Positions 52,194 to 60,797 of a stretch of DNA of 64,000 bases are shown in pieces; the first letter of the stretch is position 1; every line of letters starts with the position of its first letter. Made by a program: the position numbers and the translations under genes. This stretch comes from Geothermobacter hydrogeniphilus (GTDB taxonomy: Bacteria; Desulfobacterota; Desulfuromonadia; Desulfuromonadales; Geothermobacteraceae). The notes under the pieces are model-generated. The model saw only the letters and a program-made list of their open reading frames with translations. It did no database searches and was not told where the DNA came from. The stretch covers positions 186,001 through 250,000 of the forward strand of contig NZ_NAAD01000002.1 in NCBI RefSeq assembly GCF_002093115.1, written 5' to 3'.

Positions 52194-53150
52194 TCAGACA
52201 AACAGGGAACTGACCGATTCGGCCCCATGAATACGCCGGATCGCCTCGGCGAGCAGACCTGCCACCGAAAGCACTCTCAGCTTGGAACATTTTTCAAGCT
52301 TATCTTCAATACCGATGGTATTGGTGACAACGACTTCCTCAAGAGCACTGTCATTGATCCGCTCCAGGGCCGGGCCGGAAAGAACCGGGTGCGTGGCGCT
52401 GGCATAAACCTTGTCGGCACCCTGCTTGATCAGCGCCTGGGCAGCCTGACAGAGAGTTCCGGCGGTATCAATCATATCGTCGACAATCAGACAGGTCTGC
52501 CCTTCCACGTCCCCGATGATATGCATGACCTCGGAAACATTCGGACCACTGCGCCGCTTGTCGATGATTGCCAGCCCCGCGTCAAGGCGCTTGGCGAAAG
52601 CACGGGCACGTTCCGTACCGCCGGCATCGGGAGAGACGACCACCAGGTGCTGATCCCGGAACCGCTCCATGACGTCAGCCAGAATAACCGGAGCAGCATA
52701 GAGATGATCAACAGGAACATTGAAAAAACCCTGAATCTGCCCGGCATGCAGATCCATGGTGACCACCCGGTCAATACCGGCCACCGCAATCAGGTCGGCG
52801 ACCAGCTTGCTGGTGATCGGCGTGCGGGGCGCCACCTTGCGATCCTGACGGGCATAACCGAAATAGGGAATGACCGCCGTAATGCTGGCCGCCGAGGCCC
52901 TCTTCAGAGCATCTGTCATGACCAGCAGTTCCATCAGGGTATTGTTCGACGGCTTGCAGGTGGACTGAATCAGGTAAACATCACAGCCACGGACATTTTC
53001 GCCGATTTCGACCATGATCTCGCCATCGGAAAAGGTCTTGACTTTGGCTTTGCCGAGAGGGACGGACAGGTTGTGACAGATCTCCCTGGCCAGTTCGGGG
53101 TTGGAATTCCCGGCAAATATCTTCAACTTGTCGACGACCTTACTGCTCAT
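52194..53150 (-). CDS. prs: Ribose-phosphate pyrophosphokinase
   Basis: A 318-residue protein. The flexible loop [17 protein letters not shown], the [13 protein letters not shown] segment and the PRPP-binding [16 protein letters not shown] and [15 protein letters not shown] motifs are all intact. It makes PRPP for nucleotide, His and Trp synthesis. It follows tRNA-Gln and ispE on the same strand. Confidence 0.97.
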   Translation of the reverse strand: MSSKVVDKLKIFAGNSNPELAREICHNLSVPLGKAKVKTFSDGEIMVEIGENVRGCDVYLIQSTCKPSNNTLMELLVMTDALKRASAASITAVIPYFGYARQDRKVAPRTPITSKLVADLIAVAGIDRVVTMDLHAGQIQGFFNVPVDHLYAAPVILADVMERFRDQHLVVVSPDAGGTERARAFAKRLDAGLAIIDKRRSGPNVSEVMHIIGDVEGQTCLIVDDMIDTAGTLCQAAQALIKQGADKVYASATHPVLSGPALERINDSALEEVVVTNTIGIEDKLEKCSKLRVLSVAGLLAEAIRRIHGAESVSSLFV

Positions 53151-53338
53151 ATCCGCTACCCGTAAAAAAACGATGAGGCCATGGAAGCGCCATGACCTGC
53201 CCGGTTGCCGAGGGAGAAAGACGGGACCCGTTCCAACGCCTTCCGCTATTCATTAAACGTGAACCCTGAAGACCCATCCCGCTGCTGCCTTTGCACCATG
53301 ACAAAGGACCAGCAAGGAGACCGGTCACAACTGCGAAG

Positions 53339-53413
53339 TGGCTGGGGCGCCAGGAATCGAACCTGGGAATGCCGGAATCAAAATCCGGTGCCTTACCGCT
53401 TGGCGACGCCCCA
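53339..53413 (-). tRNA. tRNA-Gln(TTG)
   Basis: 75 nt. Acceptor TGGGGCG/CGCCCCA with discriminator G and encoded CCA, anticodon stem CCGGA/TCCGG with loop TTTTGAT (anticodon TTG, reads CAA), T-arm CCAGGTTCGATTCCTGG. It lies between ispE and prs. Confidence 0.96.
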
Positions 53414-53443
53414 TGAATGCCTTCGCGCCCGCAGTCTGCCGGT

Positions 53444-54292
53444 TCAGGGCAACGACCGAACCACAAAAGTACTCCACCCGGTGGCGACGGAGATGCTCCG
53501 CTCTGCCTCGCGAGCGGCCGACTCGGAATCAAACAGACCGAAAACAGTGGCCCCGCTGCCCGACATCAGAGCCCCCAGAGCCCCGGCGGACAACAGTTTT
53601 TGTTTCATTTCCACAACCACCGGAAAACGACGGCAGGTCACCGCCTCAAGATCATTGTGAAACAGACGCACCAAGTCACCTGTATCCCGGGGAAACTCGC
53701 GCAGTTTAGCCGTCTGCCCGGGGGATGTCAACCCCAAATTTTGGAACACCCAGGCGGTTGAAACCGGGATATTCGGATTGACCAGCAGGTACCAAACCCG
53801 CGGCAGATCGGCCACTGGCCGGAGGCGTTCGCCAATCCCTGTTGCCCAGGCCGCCGAACCAAGCAGGAAAAAGGGCACATCGGCACCGAGACGAACCCCC
53901 AAGGACATCATTTCCGGGACGGAAAGACCCACCTTCAGCATCTGGTTGAGACCCTGCAGGACCGCGGCCGCGTCCGCAGAACCGCCCCCCAGACCGGCGG
54001 CAACCGGTATCTGTTTTTCAATGGTGATCACCACGCCACAATCGACCCTCGCCCGCTCCAGCACCATGCGAGCGGCGCGCGCGGCGATATTCTCCTCGCC
54101 ACTTCCAAGGTCCAGACCGGGACAGATAACCTCGACCCCCGGCCGGTCACACAAGGAAATCGCCACCCGGTCATAAAGCCCCACCTGCTGCATCAGCATG
54201 GCCAACTCATGATAACCGTCGCTCCGCCGACCGAGGACATGAAGACAGAGGTTTATTTTAGCGGCCGCCCTGAACGTAGCCTGTTCAATCAT
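53444..54292 (-). CDS. ispE: 4-diphosphocytidyl-2-C-methyl-D-erythritol kinase
   Basis: ATG 54292 is preferred because AAGGATGGTTGAG places a site at proper spacing; ATG 54301 is too close to it. 282 residues. The GHMP kinase motifs are AKINLCLHVLGRRSDGYHEL, PVAAGLGGGSADAAAVL (ATP loop) and MSGSGATVFGLF. It performs the ATP-dependent step of the MEP isoprenoid pathway. The ispE-tRNA-Gln-prs order is common in Geobacter-like genomes. Confidence 0.96.
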   Translation of the reverse strand: MIEQATFRAAAKINLCLHVLGRRSDGYHELAMLMQQVGLYDRVAISLCDRPGVEVICPGLDLGSGEENIAARAARMVLERARVDCGVVITIEKQIPVAAGLGGGSADAAAVLQGLNQMLKVGLSVPEMMSLGVRLGADVPFFLLGSAAWATGIGERLRPVADLPRVWYLLVNPNIPVSTAWVFQNLGLTSPGQTAKLREFPRDTGDLVRLFHNDLEAVTCRRFPVVVEMKQKLLSAGALGALMSGSGATVFGLFDSESAAREAERSISVATGWSTFVVRSLP

Positions 54293-54699
54293 CTCAACCA
54301 TCCTTTAGTAATCAACCTTGCTGAACCTACTCCATGTCACGCCCGCATTCAACCGGGAATCTCCCTCAGGGTCGATGGGCAATTTTGGCCACCATCAACT
54401 CCTAATCGGCTGAAATTGGCCACCTGTTCAGGAAACCGGTCGTGCAGCCGGACAGACCATCGTTTGGCGCAACAGTCAAATAGAAAAGGATTCTATTTTC
54501 TTTCATGCCCGGTGGAAAATTCATCCCCGACGACTCTCGCCACCCCTGCCGTATACCCTGTATTTCAACAACTTGAGCATCCTTCCAGCCAGTTCCCACC
54601 CCCCTGCGGGAGCATTGCCGGCAGAGATGGATCCGTCACCAAACAGCGCAAAAGCAGCTTTTGATCCTGTTAAACATTAGTTTTGCGACATCCTTGAAA

Positions 54700-54712
54700 A
54701 TGTTTCCAACAT
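54700..54712 (+). promoter_or_regulatory. Candidate enhancer-binding-protein site
   Basis: ATGTT-TCC-AACAT, a perfect 5-bp inverted repeat centred about 94 nt upstream of the predicted sigma-54 start, the usual distance for a DctD-like activator. Confidence 0.4.
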
Positions 54713-54773
54713 GCTGATTTCCATAAACTAATCTCCTTCAAAAAATTCAAACGGGAAATTTCGTTCTATTTGC

Positions 54774-54789
54774 TGGCATTCTATTTGCT
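54774..54789 (+). promoter_or_regulatory. Sigma-54 (-24/-12) promoter of dctP
   Basis: TGGCATTCTATTTGCT matches TGGCAY-N5-TTGCW with exactly 10 nt between GG and GC. The predicted start is about 54800, giving a leader of about 130 nt before dctP. Confidence 0.75.
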
Positions 54790-54928
54790 CAAAAAACGTA
54801 AGTTACGGATTCGTTCGGGCTGGACAGCTCCGTATGCGAATCGGCGTTCCAATAGGCATCCATGCCTTTAAGGTGTTGCTATGGTGGCAACATTATTATC
54901 ACCCATCACGCAAAGAGGAGAGTTGAAC

Positions 54929-55921
54929 ATGAAAAAGAAACTATTGCTGGTCAGTCTGTTTGCCGCGGTTGCCATGGTCGTTACGGCCACGGCATCGTTT
55001 GCCGCCCCGATCGTCATCAAATTCTCACACGTGGTCGCGGAAAACACCCCCAAGGGCCAGATGGCCAACAAGTTCAAGCAACTCGTCGATGAGCGGCTGG
55101 CCGGCAAGGTCGTGGTAGAGGTCTTCCCCAACTCGCAGCTCTTCACCGACAAGAAGGTCCTTGAGGCGATGCTGCTCGGCGACGTGCAGATTGCGGCCCC
55201 TTCCCTGTCGAAATTTAAGAAGTACACCAAGAGCCTGCAGATCTTCGACCTGCCGTTCCTGTTCAAGAACATGGACGCGGTGGAAAAATTCCAGCAGGGC
55301 CCCTACGGACAGAAGCTGCTCCGGGCCACGGAGAAAAAGGGGCTGATCGGCCTCGGCTACCTGCACAACGGCCTCAAACAGCTCTCGGCCAACTCCAAGC
55401 TGGTTGTTCCTGCCGATGCCGCCAGGAAAAAATTCCGCATCATGAGTTCCGACGTCCTCGCCGCGCAGTTTGAAGCGGTGGGCGCCCTGCCGATCAAAAA
55501 ACCCTTCTCCGAAGTCTTCACCCTGCTGCAGACCAAGGCGATCGACGGCCAGGAGAATACCTGGTCGAATATCTACTCCAAGAAGTTCTACGAAGTGCAG
55601 CCCTACATCACCGAGTCAAACCACGGCGTCCTCGACTACCTGGTCGTGACCTCGTCCGAATTCTGGAACGGCCTGCCCGCCGATATCCGCACCGAAGTCA
55701 AGAAAGCCCTCGACGAAGCCATCGCTTTCGGCAACAAGGTCGCTGCCGAGAAGGCGATTTCCGACCGCCAGAAGATCATCGACTCCGGCCGGTGTGAAGT
55801 CATCGAGCTGACCGACGCCCAGCGGCAGCAGTGGGTTGACGTGATGAAACCGGTCTGGAAGAAGTTCGAAGACCAGATCGGCAAGGAATACATCGAAGCC
55901 GCTGTCAAAGCGAACGACTAA
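54929..55921 (+). CDS. dctP: TRAP transporter substrate-binding protein DctP
   Basis: ATG 54929 follows AGAGGAGAGTTGAAC; 330 residues with signal peptide MKKKLLLVSLFAAVAMVVTA. The DctP fold is clear: IKFSHVVAENTPKGQ, the carboxylate-binding Arg in KKFRIMSSDVLAAQF, and IDGQENTWSNIYSKKFYEVQ. It binds C4-dicarboxylates or similar acids in the periplasm and hands them to DctQM. Expression should be sigma-54-dependent and inducible. A hairpin after the stop may set higher levels of DctP than of DctQM. Confidence 0.94.
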   Translation: MKKKLLLVSLFAAVAMVVTATASFAAPIVIKFSHVVAENTPKGQMANKFKQLVDERLAGKVVVEVFPNSQLFTDKKVLEAMLLGDVQIAAPSLSKFKKYTKSLQIFDLPFLFKNMDAVEKFQQGPYGQKLLRATEKKGLIGLGYLHNGLKQLSANSKLVVPADAARKKFRIMSSDVLAAQFEAVGALPIKKPFSEVFTLLQTKAIDGQENTWSNIYSKKFYEVQPYITESNHGVLDYLVVTSSEFWNGLPADIRTEVKKALDEAIAFGNKVAAEKAISDRQKIIDSGRCEVIELTDAQRQQWVDVMKPVWKKFEDQIGKEYIEAAVKAND

Positions 55922-55941
55922 CCACGTTTGGAACAACCCTG

Positions 55942-55975
55942 ACGCGGACCTCGCAGGGCGGGGTCCGCGTTATTT
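55942..55975 (+). terminator. Hairpin between dctP and dctQ
   Basis: ACGCGGACC (55942-55950) with GGTCCGCGT (55962-55970), then TATTT. A partial terminator or mRNA-stabilising stem, typical after binding-protein genes. Confidence 0.55.
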
Positions 55976-56002
55976 ACTGCCCGGTGTCATAAGGAATTGA
56001 TT

Positions 56003-56560
56003 ATGTTGAACAGGATAATAAACAGCCTCGAAGAAGGGATCATCTGCATTCTTCTGGCCGCCATGACTCTTGAAGTCTTCATCGAGGTCGTCATGCGCTA
56101 CGGCTTCGGAACCGGGGTCATGTGGGGAGAGGAACTGACCCTGCACCTCTCGGCCTGGATGGTCCTCTTCGGCGTCTCGTACGGCCTCAAGGTCGGCTCG
56201 CACATCGGTGTTGACGCCCTGGTCAAAATCCTCCCCCCTCTGGCACGCAAGATCGTCGGCGGGGTGGCGATCTGTGCCTGCCTTTTCTACTGCGCTCTCT
56301 TCATCGAGGGAGCCTGGGTCTACCTGCACAAGGTCTACAGTATCGGTCTCGAACTCGACGACATGCCGATCCCCAAATGGATCGCCCACAGCATCCTGCT
56401 GATCGGCATGGTGATGATCGCCTGGCGTCTGCTGCAGCTGTTGTGGGGAATTTTTACCGGCAAAAATGAAGGATTCGTCCTCACCGACGAGGCCAAGGAA
56501 AGCATGCGTCTGGCGAAAGAAACCGCCCAGGCGGCAGGTACGGGAGGTGAATCCAAATGA
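56003..56560 (+). CDS. dctQ: TRAP transporter small membrane subunit DctQ
   Basis: ATG 56003 follows AAGGAATTGATT; 185 residues with four membrane helices (EEGIICILLAAMTLEVFIEV; EELTLHLSAWMVLFGVSYGL and two more). The conserved WGEEL segment is typical. It partners DctM in the Na+-driven transporter. It overlaps dctM by 4 nt. Confidence 0.93.
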   Translation: MLNRIINSLEEGIICILLAAMTLEVFIEVVMRYGFGTGVMWGEELTLHLSAWMVLFGVSYGLKVGSHIGVDALVKILPPLARKIVGGVAICACLFYCALFIEGAWVYLHKVYSIGLELDDMPIPKWIAHSILLIGMVMIAWRLLQLLWGIFTGKNEGFVLTDEAKESMRLAKETAQAAGTGGESK

Positions 56561-57954
56561 CCACGGCGGCACTGTTTGTTCTTCTGCTCCTGTGCATGCT
56601 GACCGGCATGCCGATCGCATTTGCCCTGGGGCTGTCGAGCATCACGACAATCCTGCTCTTCTCACATGACTCGCTGGCTTCGATCGCTCTCAAGCTCTTC
56701 GCCACCCAGTCCGAACATTACACACTGCTGGCGATCCCCTTTTTCATCCTCTCGTCGACCTTCCTGTCGACCGGCGGAGTCGCCAACCGCATCATCAATT
56801 TTGCCACGGACTGCGTCGGCTGGATCCGCGGTGGACTGGCCATGGCGTCGGTTCTCGCCTGCATGATCTTCGCCGCCGTTTCCGGCTCGTCACCGGCCAC
56901 CGTTGCCGCCATCGGCTCGATCGTCATCACCGGCATGGTCAAGTCGGGATATCCGAAGGAGATGGCCGCCGGGGTCATCACCAACGCCGGAACCCTCGGC
57001 ATTCTGATTCCGCCTTCGATCGTCATGCTGGTCTACGCCGCCGCCACCGAGCAGTCCGCAGCGCGCCTGTTCATGGCGGGATTCCTGCCCGGTCTGATGA
57101 TGGGCACCCTGCTGATGCTGGTCATCTACCTGGTCGCGCGGGTCAAGGGCCTGCCGGCGCAACCCTGGGTCGGATTCAAGGGCATTCTAAAATCGGGCGG
57201 CAGGGCCAGCGGCGGCCTGATGCTGATCATCATCGTGCTCGGTTCGATCTACGGCGGCATCGCCAGCCCGACCGAAGCCGCCGCCGTTTCCGCTGTTTAC
57301 GCCTTCTTCATCGCCATCTTCGTCTACCGCGACATGGGGCCGCTCAAGGGAATGGTCTGGCGGCGTGAAGGAGATTCAGCCGGCACCGTCTTCGCCCGCA
57401 ACCTGCTGCTGTCGATCAAGGCCTTTCCGCTGTCACTGTTTCACAAGGACACCAAGAAGGTCCTCCTCGACTCGGCCAAGGTTTCGATCATGCTGTTGTT
57501 CATCATCGGCAACGCCATGCTCTTCGCCCACGTGCTGACAACCGAGCGGATTCCGCACCACATCGCCGAGATCATCGTCAGCTGGGGCCTGCCCGCCTGG
57601 GGTTTCCTGATCGTGGTCAACCTGCTGCTGCTGGCGGCCGGTAACTTCATGGAGCCTTCGGCGATCATCCTGATCATGGCACCGATCCTCTTTCCGATCG
57701 CGGTCAGACTCGGCATCGACCCGATCCACCTCGGGGTCATCATGGTCGTCAACATGGAGATCGGCATGATCACCCCGCCGGTCGGACTCAACCTGTTCGT
57801 CACCGCCGGGATCACCGGAGAAAACCTGGTCTGGGTGCTTCGCGCCGCCCTGCCGTGGCTGATGATCCTGCTGTTCTTCCTGGCACTGATCACCTACATT
57901 CCGCAGATCTCACTCTGGCTGCCGGAATACATCGACTACCTCAAGGGGTACTGA
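56557..57954 (+). CDS. dctM: TRAP transporter large membrane subunit DctM
   Basis: A 465-residue protein with about 12 membrane segments. Family motifs include [38 protein letters not shown] and EIGMITPPVGLNLFV. It forms the transport channel with DctQ. An insertion of about 50 residues around 265-315 (VYRDMGPLKGMVWRREGDSA) makes it longer than the usual 425-430 residues. Confidence 0.93.
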   Translation: MTTAALFVLLLLCMLTGMPIAFALGLSSITTILLFSHDSLASIALKLFATQSEHYTLLAIPFFILSSTFLSTGGVANRIINFATDCVGWIRGGLAMASVLACMIFAAVSGSSPATVAAIGSIVITGMVKSGYPKEMAAGVITNAGTLGILIPPSIVMLVYAAATEQSAARLFMAGFLPGLMMGTLLMLVIYLVARVKGLPAQPWVGFKGILKSGGRASGGLMLIIIVLGSIYGGIASPTEAAAVSAVYAFFIAIFVYRDMGPLKGMVWRREGDSAGTVFARNLLLSIKAFPLSLFHKDTKKVLLDSAKVSIMLLFIIGNAMLFAHVLTTERIPHHIAEIIVSWGLPAWGFLIVVNLLLLAAGNFMEPSAIILIMAPILFPIAVRLGIDPIHLGVIMVVNMEIGMITPPVGLNLFVTAGITGENLVWVLRAALPWLMILLFFLALITYIPQISLWLPEYIDYLKGY

Positions 57955-57968
57955 CAGGCGATCACAGA

Positions 57969-58002
57969 CCTGCCGGCAGGGGCCACGGCTCCTGCCGGCA
58001 GG
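57969..58002 (+). terminator. Hairpin after dctM
   Basis: CCTGCCGGCAGG occurs twice (57969-57980 and 57991-58002), and the two self-complementary copies pair into a 12-bp stem. No T-run follows, so it is not a classical terminator. Confidence 0.45.
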
Positions 58003-58027
58003 ACATCCCTTCTGACGACCGGAAACG

Positions 58028-59059
58028 ATGCGACGTTTGACCCGAAAAACCATCATCAGGCAGCTCGGCCTGCAACCCCGCCGCCTGTTCACGCTCCTGG
58101 TGCCTCTGTTCCTGCTGGCCGCCATTACGCCGGCTCCGGCCGCCCAGGTGACGATCAAGTTCAGCCACGTTGTTGCCACCGATACTCCGAAAGGGCAGGC
58201 CGCACTCTATTTCAAACGACTTGTCGAGCAGAAATCAAAGGGAACCATCAGGGTCGAGGTCTACCCCAACGCTTCTCTCTACAGCGACCACGAAGCCATC
58301 GAGGCGCTTTCCCTGAATGTCCTGCAGATGGCAGCTCCCGCATTTGCCAAGTTCACCCGGTTTGTCCCGGAACTGCAGCTGTTCGACCTGCCTTTTCTAT
58401 TTGAAAACACCCGACACCTGCACCGGGTTCTCGACGGAAACGTCGGACGGGCCCTGCTCAGAAGTGTTTCCAAACGTGGCCTGGTCGGACTCGGATTCTG
58501 GGACAATGGCTTCAAACAACTGACGGCCAACCGCCCGCTGGTGTACCCTGCAGATGCCGCCGGCCTGAAATTCAGGATCATGAATTCCATGGTCCTGGCC
58601 AGACAATTCAGGGCTCTCGGAGCTCAACCGGAAGTCCTTCCCTTTGCCGAGGTCTACGGTGCCCTGCAGCACAAAACGATTGATGGGCAGGAAAACACCC
58701 TGTCCAACATCTACAGCAAAAAATTCTTTGAGGTCCAGAAGGATCTCAGTCTCACCAACCACGGCTATCTCGGCTACCTGGTGGTCACCAACCAGCTCTT
58801 CTGGAATCAGCTCACCGACCGACAGAAAGAAATTATCACCAGTTCGCTGCAGGAAGCCACCGCCTATATCCGTGGCAGGGCAGCCGAACTGAATCGGCAG
58901 AGCCTGAAAGCCATCAGGTTCTCCGGCAAAACCCGCATTCATGACCTGACCCCTGAACAGCGTCATGCCTGGCAGACCCGACTGCGGAAAATCTATCCCG
59001 AATTCTACGACACGATCGGCAGAAGGCTGATCGAAGACACGGTGGCGGCAGAACAATAA
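58028..59059 (+). CDS. Second DctP-type TRAP substrate-binding protein
   Basis: A 343-residue paralogue of the protein at 54929. The signal region has LFTLLVPLFLLAAITPAPAA. IKFSHVVATDTPKGQAAL, GLKFRIMNSMVLARQF (binding Arg) and IDGQENTLSNIYSKKFFEVQ are shared. It may widen the substrate range of the single DctQM pair, or be a duplicated copy in decline; all binding residues look intact. It is 73 nt downstream of dctM and probably in the same transcript. Confidence 0.9.
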   Translation: MRRLTRKTIIRQLGLQPRRLFTLLVPLFLLAAITPAPAAQVTIKFSHVVATDTPKGQAALYFKRLVEQKSKGTIRVEVYPNASLYSDHEAIEALSLNVLQMAAPAFAKFTRFVPELQLFDLPFLFENTRHLHRVLDGNVGRALLRSVSKRGLVGLGFWDNGFKQLTANRPLVYPADAAGLKFRIMNSMVLARQFRALGAQPEVLPFAEVYGALQHKTIDGQENTLSNIYSKKFFEVQKDLSLTNHGYLGYLVVTNQLFWNQLTDRQKEIITSSLQEATAYIRGRAAELNRQSLKAIRFSGKTRIHDLTPEQRHAWQTRLRKIYPEFYDTIGRRLIEDTVAAEQ

Positions 59060-59240
59060 ACACTGCCGGTGAGACGCAGAAAAGACCACTTCCATACCTG
59101 TCCGATTCTTATCTGCGGCTGATCAAAAAATCACTGAACCATGTTAAAATTATCTGGCTACCAGCACCGGCGAGCGGCCGGACAAGAACAGAGGATGTCG
59201 TTGTCGTTATTTCCTGAAACACGATTGATAAGGAGACCCC

Positions 59241-59729
59241 ATGCTGCCTCAATACAAGAACATTCTCGTGACCACTGATCTCAGTCCCAACTCGGAGCAC
59301 GCGTTCCGCCACGCGGTGATGCTGGCCCGTCACAATGATGCCAGAATCCATCTGCTTCATGTCGTCCCCGAAATTGATGCGACGGTTCGCAGCTATGTTG
59401 CCGCGGTCATGGGGGAAGGAAAACTGGAAGACTTTGAAGCTCAGCATGAGACCAGGGCACAGGCCGCGATCCACGCTGAAATCGATCATTTTGCCACCAC
59501 CGAACTGACCGATCATCCAGAGGATCTGAAACGTTTTGCCGGAAGCATCGTCACCCACGGCCCGACCGTCGCGAAAATCCTGCAGGTCGCCGATCAAATC
59601 AAGGCCGACGTTATCGTCATGGGAACACACGGTAAAGGGGCCCTTGAGTATACCTTTCTCGGCAGTACTGCGGAGAAGGTGCTGCGCAAGTCGAAACGGC
59701 CGGTCTTTGCCATTCCACTTCCGAACTGA
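59241..59729 (+). CDS. Universal stress protein (UspA family)
   Basis: A 162-residue protein after AAGGAGACCCC. N-terminal YKNILVTTDLSPNSEHAFRH and C-terminal ATP-binding motif GTHGKGALEYTFLGSTAEKV (G-2x-G-9x-G-S/T) indicate an ATP-binding Usp. It lies among TRAP genes, where Usp proteins (TeaD-like) can regulate TRAP transporters. Confidence 0.92.
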   Translation: MLPQYKNILVTTDLSPNSEHAFRHAVMLARHNDARIHLLHVVPEIDATVRSYVAAVMGEGKLEDFEAQHETRAQAAIHAEIDHFATTELTDHPEDLKRFAGSIVTHGPTVAKILQVADQIKADVIVMGTHGKGALEYTFLGSTAEKVLRKSKRPVFAIPLPN

Positions 59730-59755
59730 GAGAAGATCCTTTCGTCATCCTATGC

Positions 59756-59789
59756 GGGACGGTACAGGGTCTTCCCTGTACCGCCCTTT
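59756..59789 (+). terminator. Terminator after the usp gene
   Basis: GGGACGGTACAGGG pairs with CCCTGTACCGCCC around TCTT (59756-59786, one bulge), followed by TTTC. Confidence 0.75.
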
Positions 59790-59813
59790 CTGCATCAGTT
59801 CGAGGAGGGTCTG

Positions 59814-60797
59814 ATGACCATTCGCCGGCCTTTTACGGTTCTGGCAATACTGTTCCTGCTCCTCCTGGTCCCTCCGCAGACCGGAGGAGCCGCGACAACA
59901 ACACTCCAGTTCAGCGGCGGCCCCGACGGTGGAACCTTCCAGTACTTCTCCAACGGGATTGCCACCCGCCTCAGCCGTCTGGCCAACAACCTCGAAGTCA
60001 ACAATCTTTCATCGGCCGGCTCCGTGGAAAACATTCGCCGTGTCAACGCCGGCGAAGCCGATTTCGGCATCGCTTATGCGGGTGACATTTTCCTGGCCGC
60101 AAAAGAGAGGCTCGACAAAGACCCCCAAAACGACCTCAACGTCCGGGTCATGGCCTACCTGTACGGAGCACCGGTCCACCTGGTCACTCTCGCGAGCAGT
60201 GACATTCACCAGGTCAAAGACCTTGTCGGGCACAGGATTGCTGTCGGGGGAACCGGTTCAGGCGCCGCGGCCGCCGCGCAACGCTACTTCACCGCACGAG
60301 GTCTCTGGACACGGATGAAGATTGAATTCATCGGATACAGCGAGGCGGCGCGAGCTCTGGCCGGCGGCCGGATAGACGCCATGTGGATCCTGGCCGGATG
60401 TCCCAATGCCAGCGTCACCCAACTCGCCGCCCGAAAAAAGATCCGCCTGCTGGACACCTGGGAAACCGGGGTCGAAAAACAGCTCCTGCAAAACTACCCC
60501 TTCTACGACCCGGTCACCATCCCGGCCGCCACCTACCCCGAGCTCGGCAGGGACATCAGGACTTTTCAGGATGCCGCTCTCTGGATTGTCGGCAGCCTGG
60601 TCCCGTCAGAAATCGTCCATCGCGCCCTGGAAGATATTTTCAGCCCTGAAGGATTGAGCTACATGGTCAAGGTCAAGAGTACCGCCCGGGCAATGTCCAT
60701 CACCGGCGCACTGACAGGAGTCGTAACACCGCTTCATCCGGGAGCGGAAAAATTCTGGGAAGAAAGGGGACTGACTCAGCTCCCCTCGTCACCATAG
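59814..60797 (+). CDS. TAXI-family TRAP transporter solute-binding protein
   Basis: ATG 59814 follows GAGGAGGGTCTG; 327 residues with signal peptide MTIRRPFTVLAILFLLLLVP. TAXI features are LQFSGGPDGGTFQYFSNGIA, SAGSVENIRRVNAGEADFGI and VGGTGSGAAAAAQRYF. TAXI proteins normally work with a fused 4TM-12TM permease, which is absent here, so it is an orphan or uses DctQM. The 3' end overlaps the convergent E2 gene by 22 nt. Confidence 0.9.
   Translation: MTIRRPFTVLAILFLLLLVPPQTGGAATTTLQFSGGPDGGTFQYFSNGIATRLSRLANNLEVNNLSSAGSVENIRRVNAGEADFGIAYAGDIFLAAKERLDKDPQNDLNVRVMAYLYGAPVHLVTLASSDIHQVKDLVGHRIAVGGTGSGAAAAAQRYFTARGLWTRMKIEFIGYSEAARALAGGRIDAMWILAGCPNASVTQLAARKKIRLLDTWETGVEKQLLQNYPFYDPVTIPAATYPELGRDIRTFQDAALWIVGSLVPSEIVHRALEDIFSPEGLSYMVKVKSTARAMSITGALTGVVTPLHPGAEKFWEERGLTQLPSSP

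Larger units (their letters stand above)
54293..54928 (+). promoter_or_regulatory. Long upstream region of the TRAP operon
   Basis: A 636-nt gene-free stretch with relatively low GC. It contains the sigma-54 promoter (54774-54789), a direct repeat TTCTATTTGCT (54764-54774 and 54779-54789) and a palindromic candidate activator site (54700-54712). I see no ORF worth calling. Confidence 0.6.
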
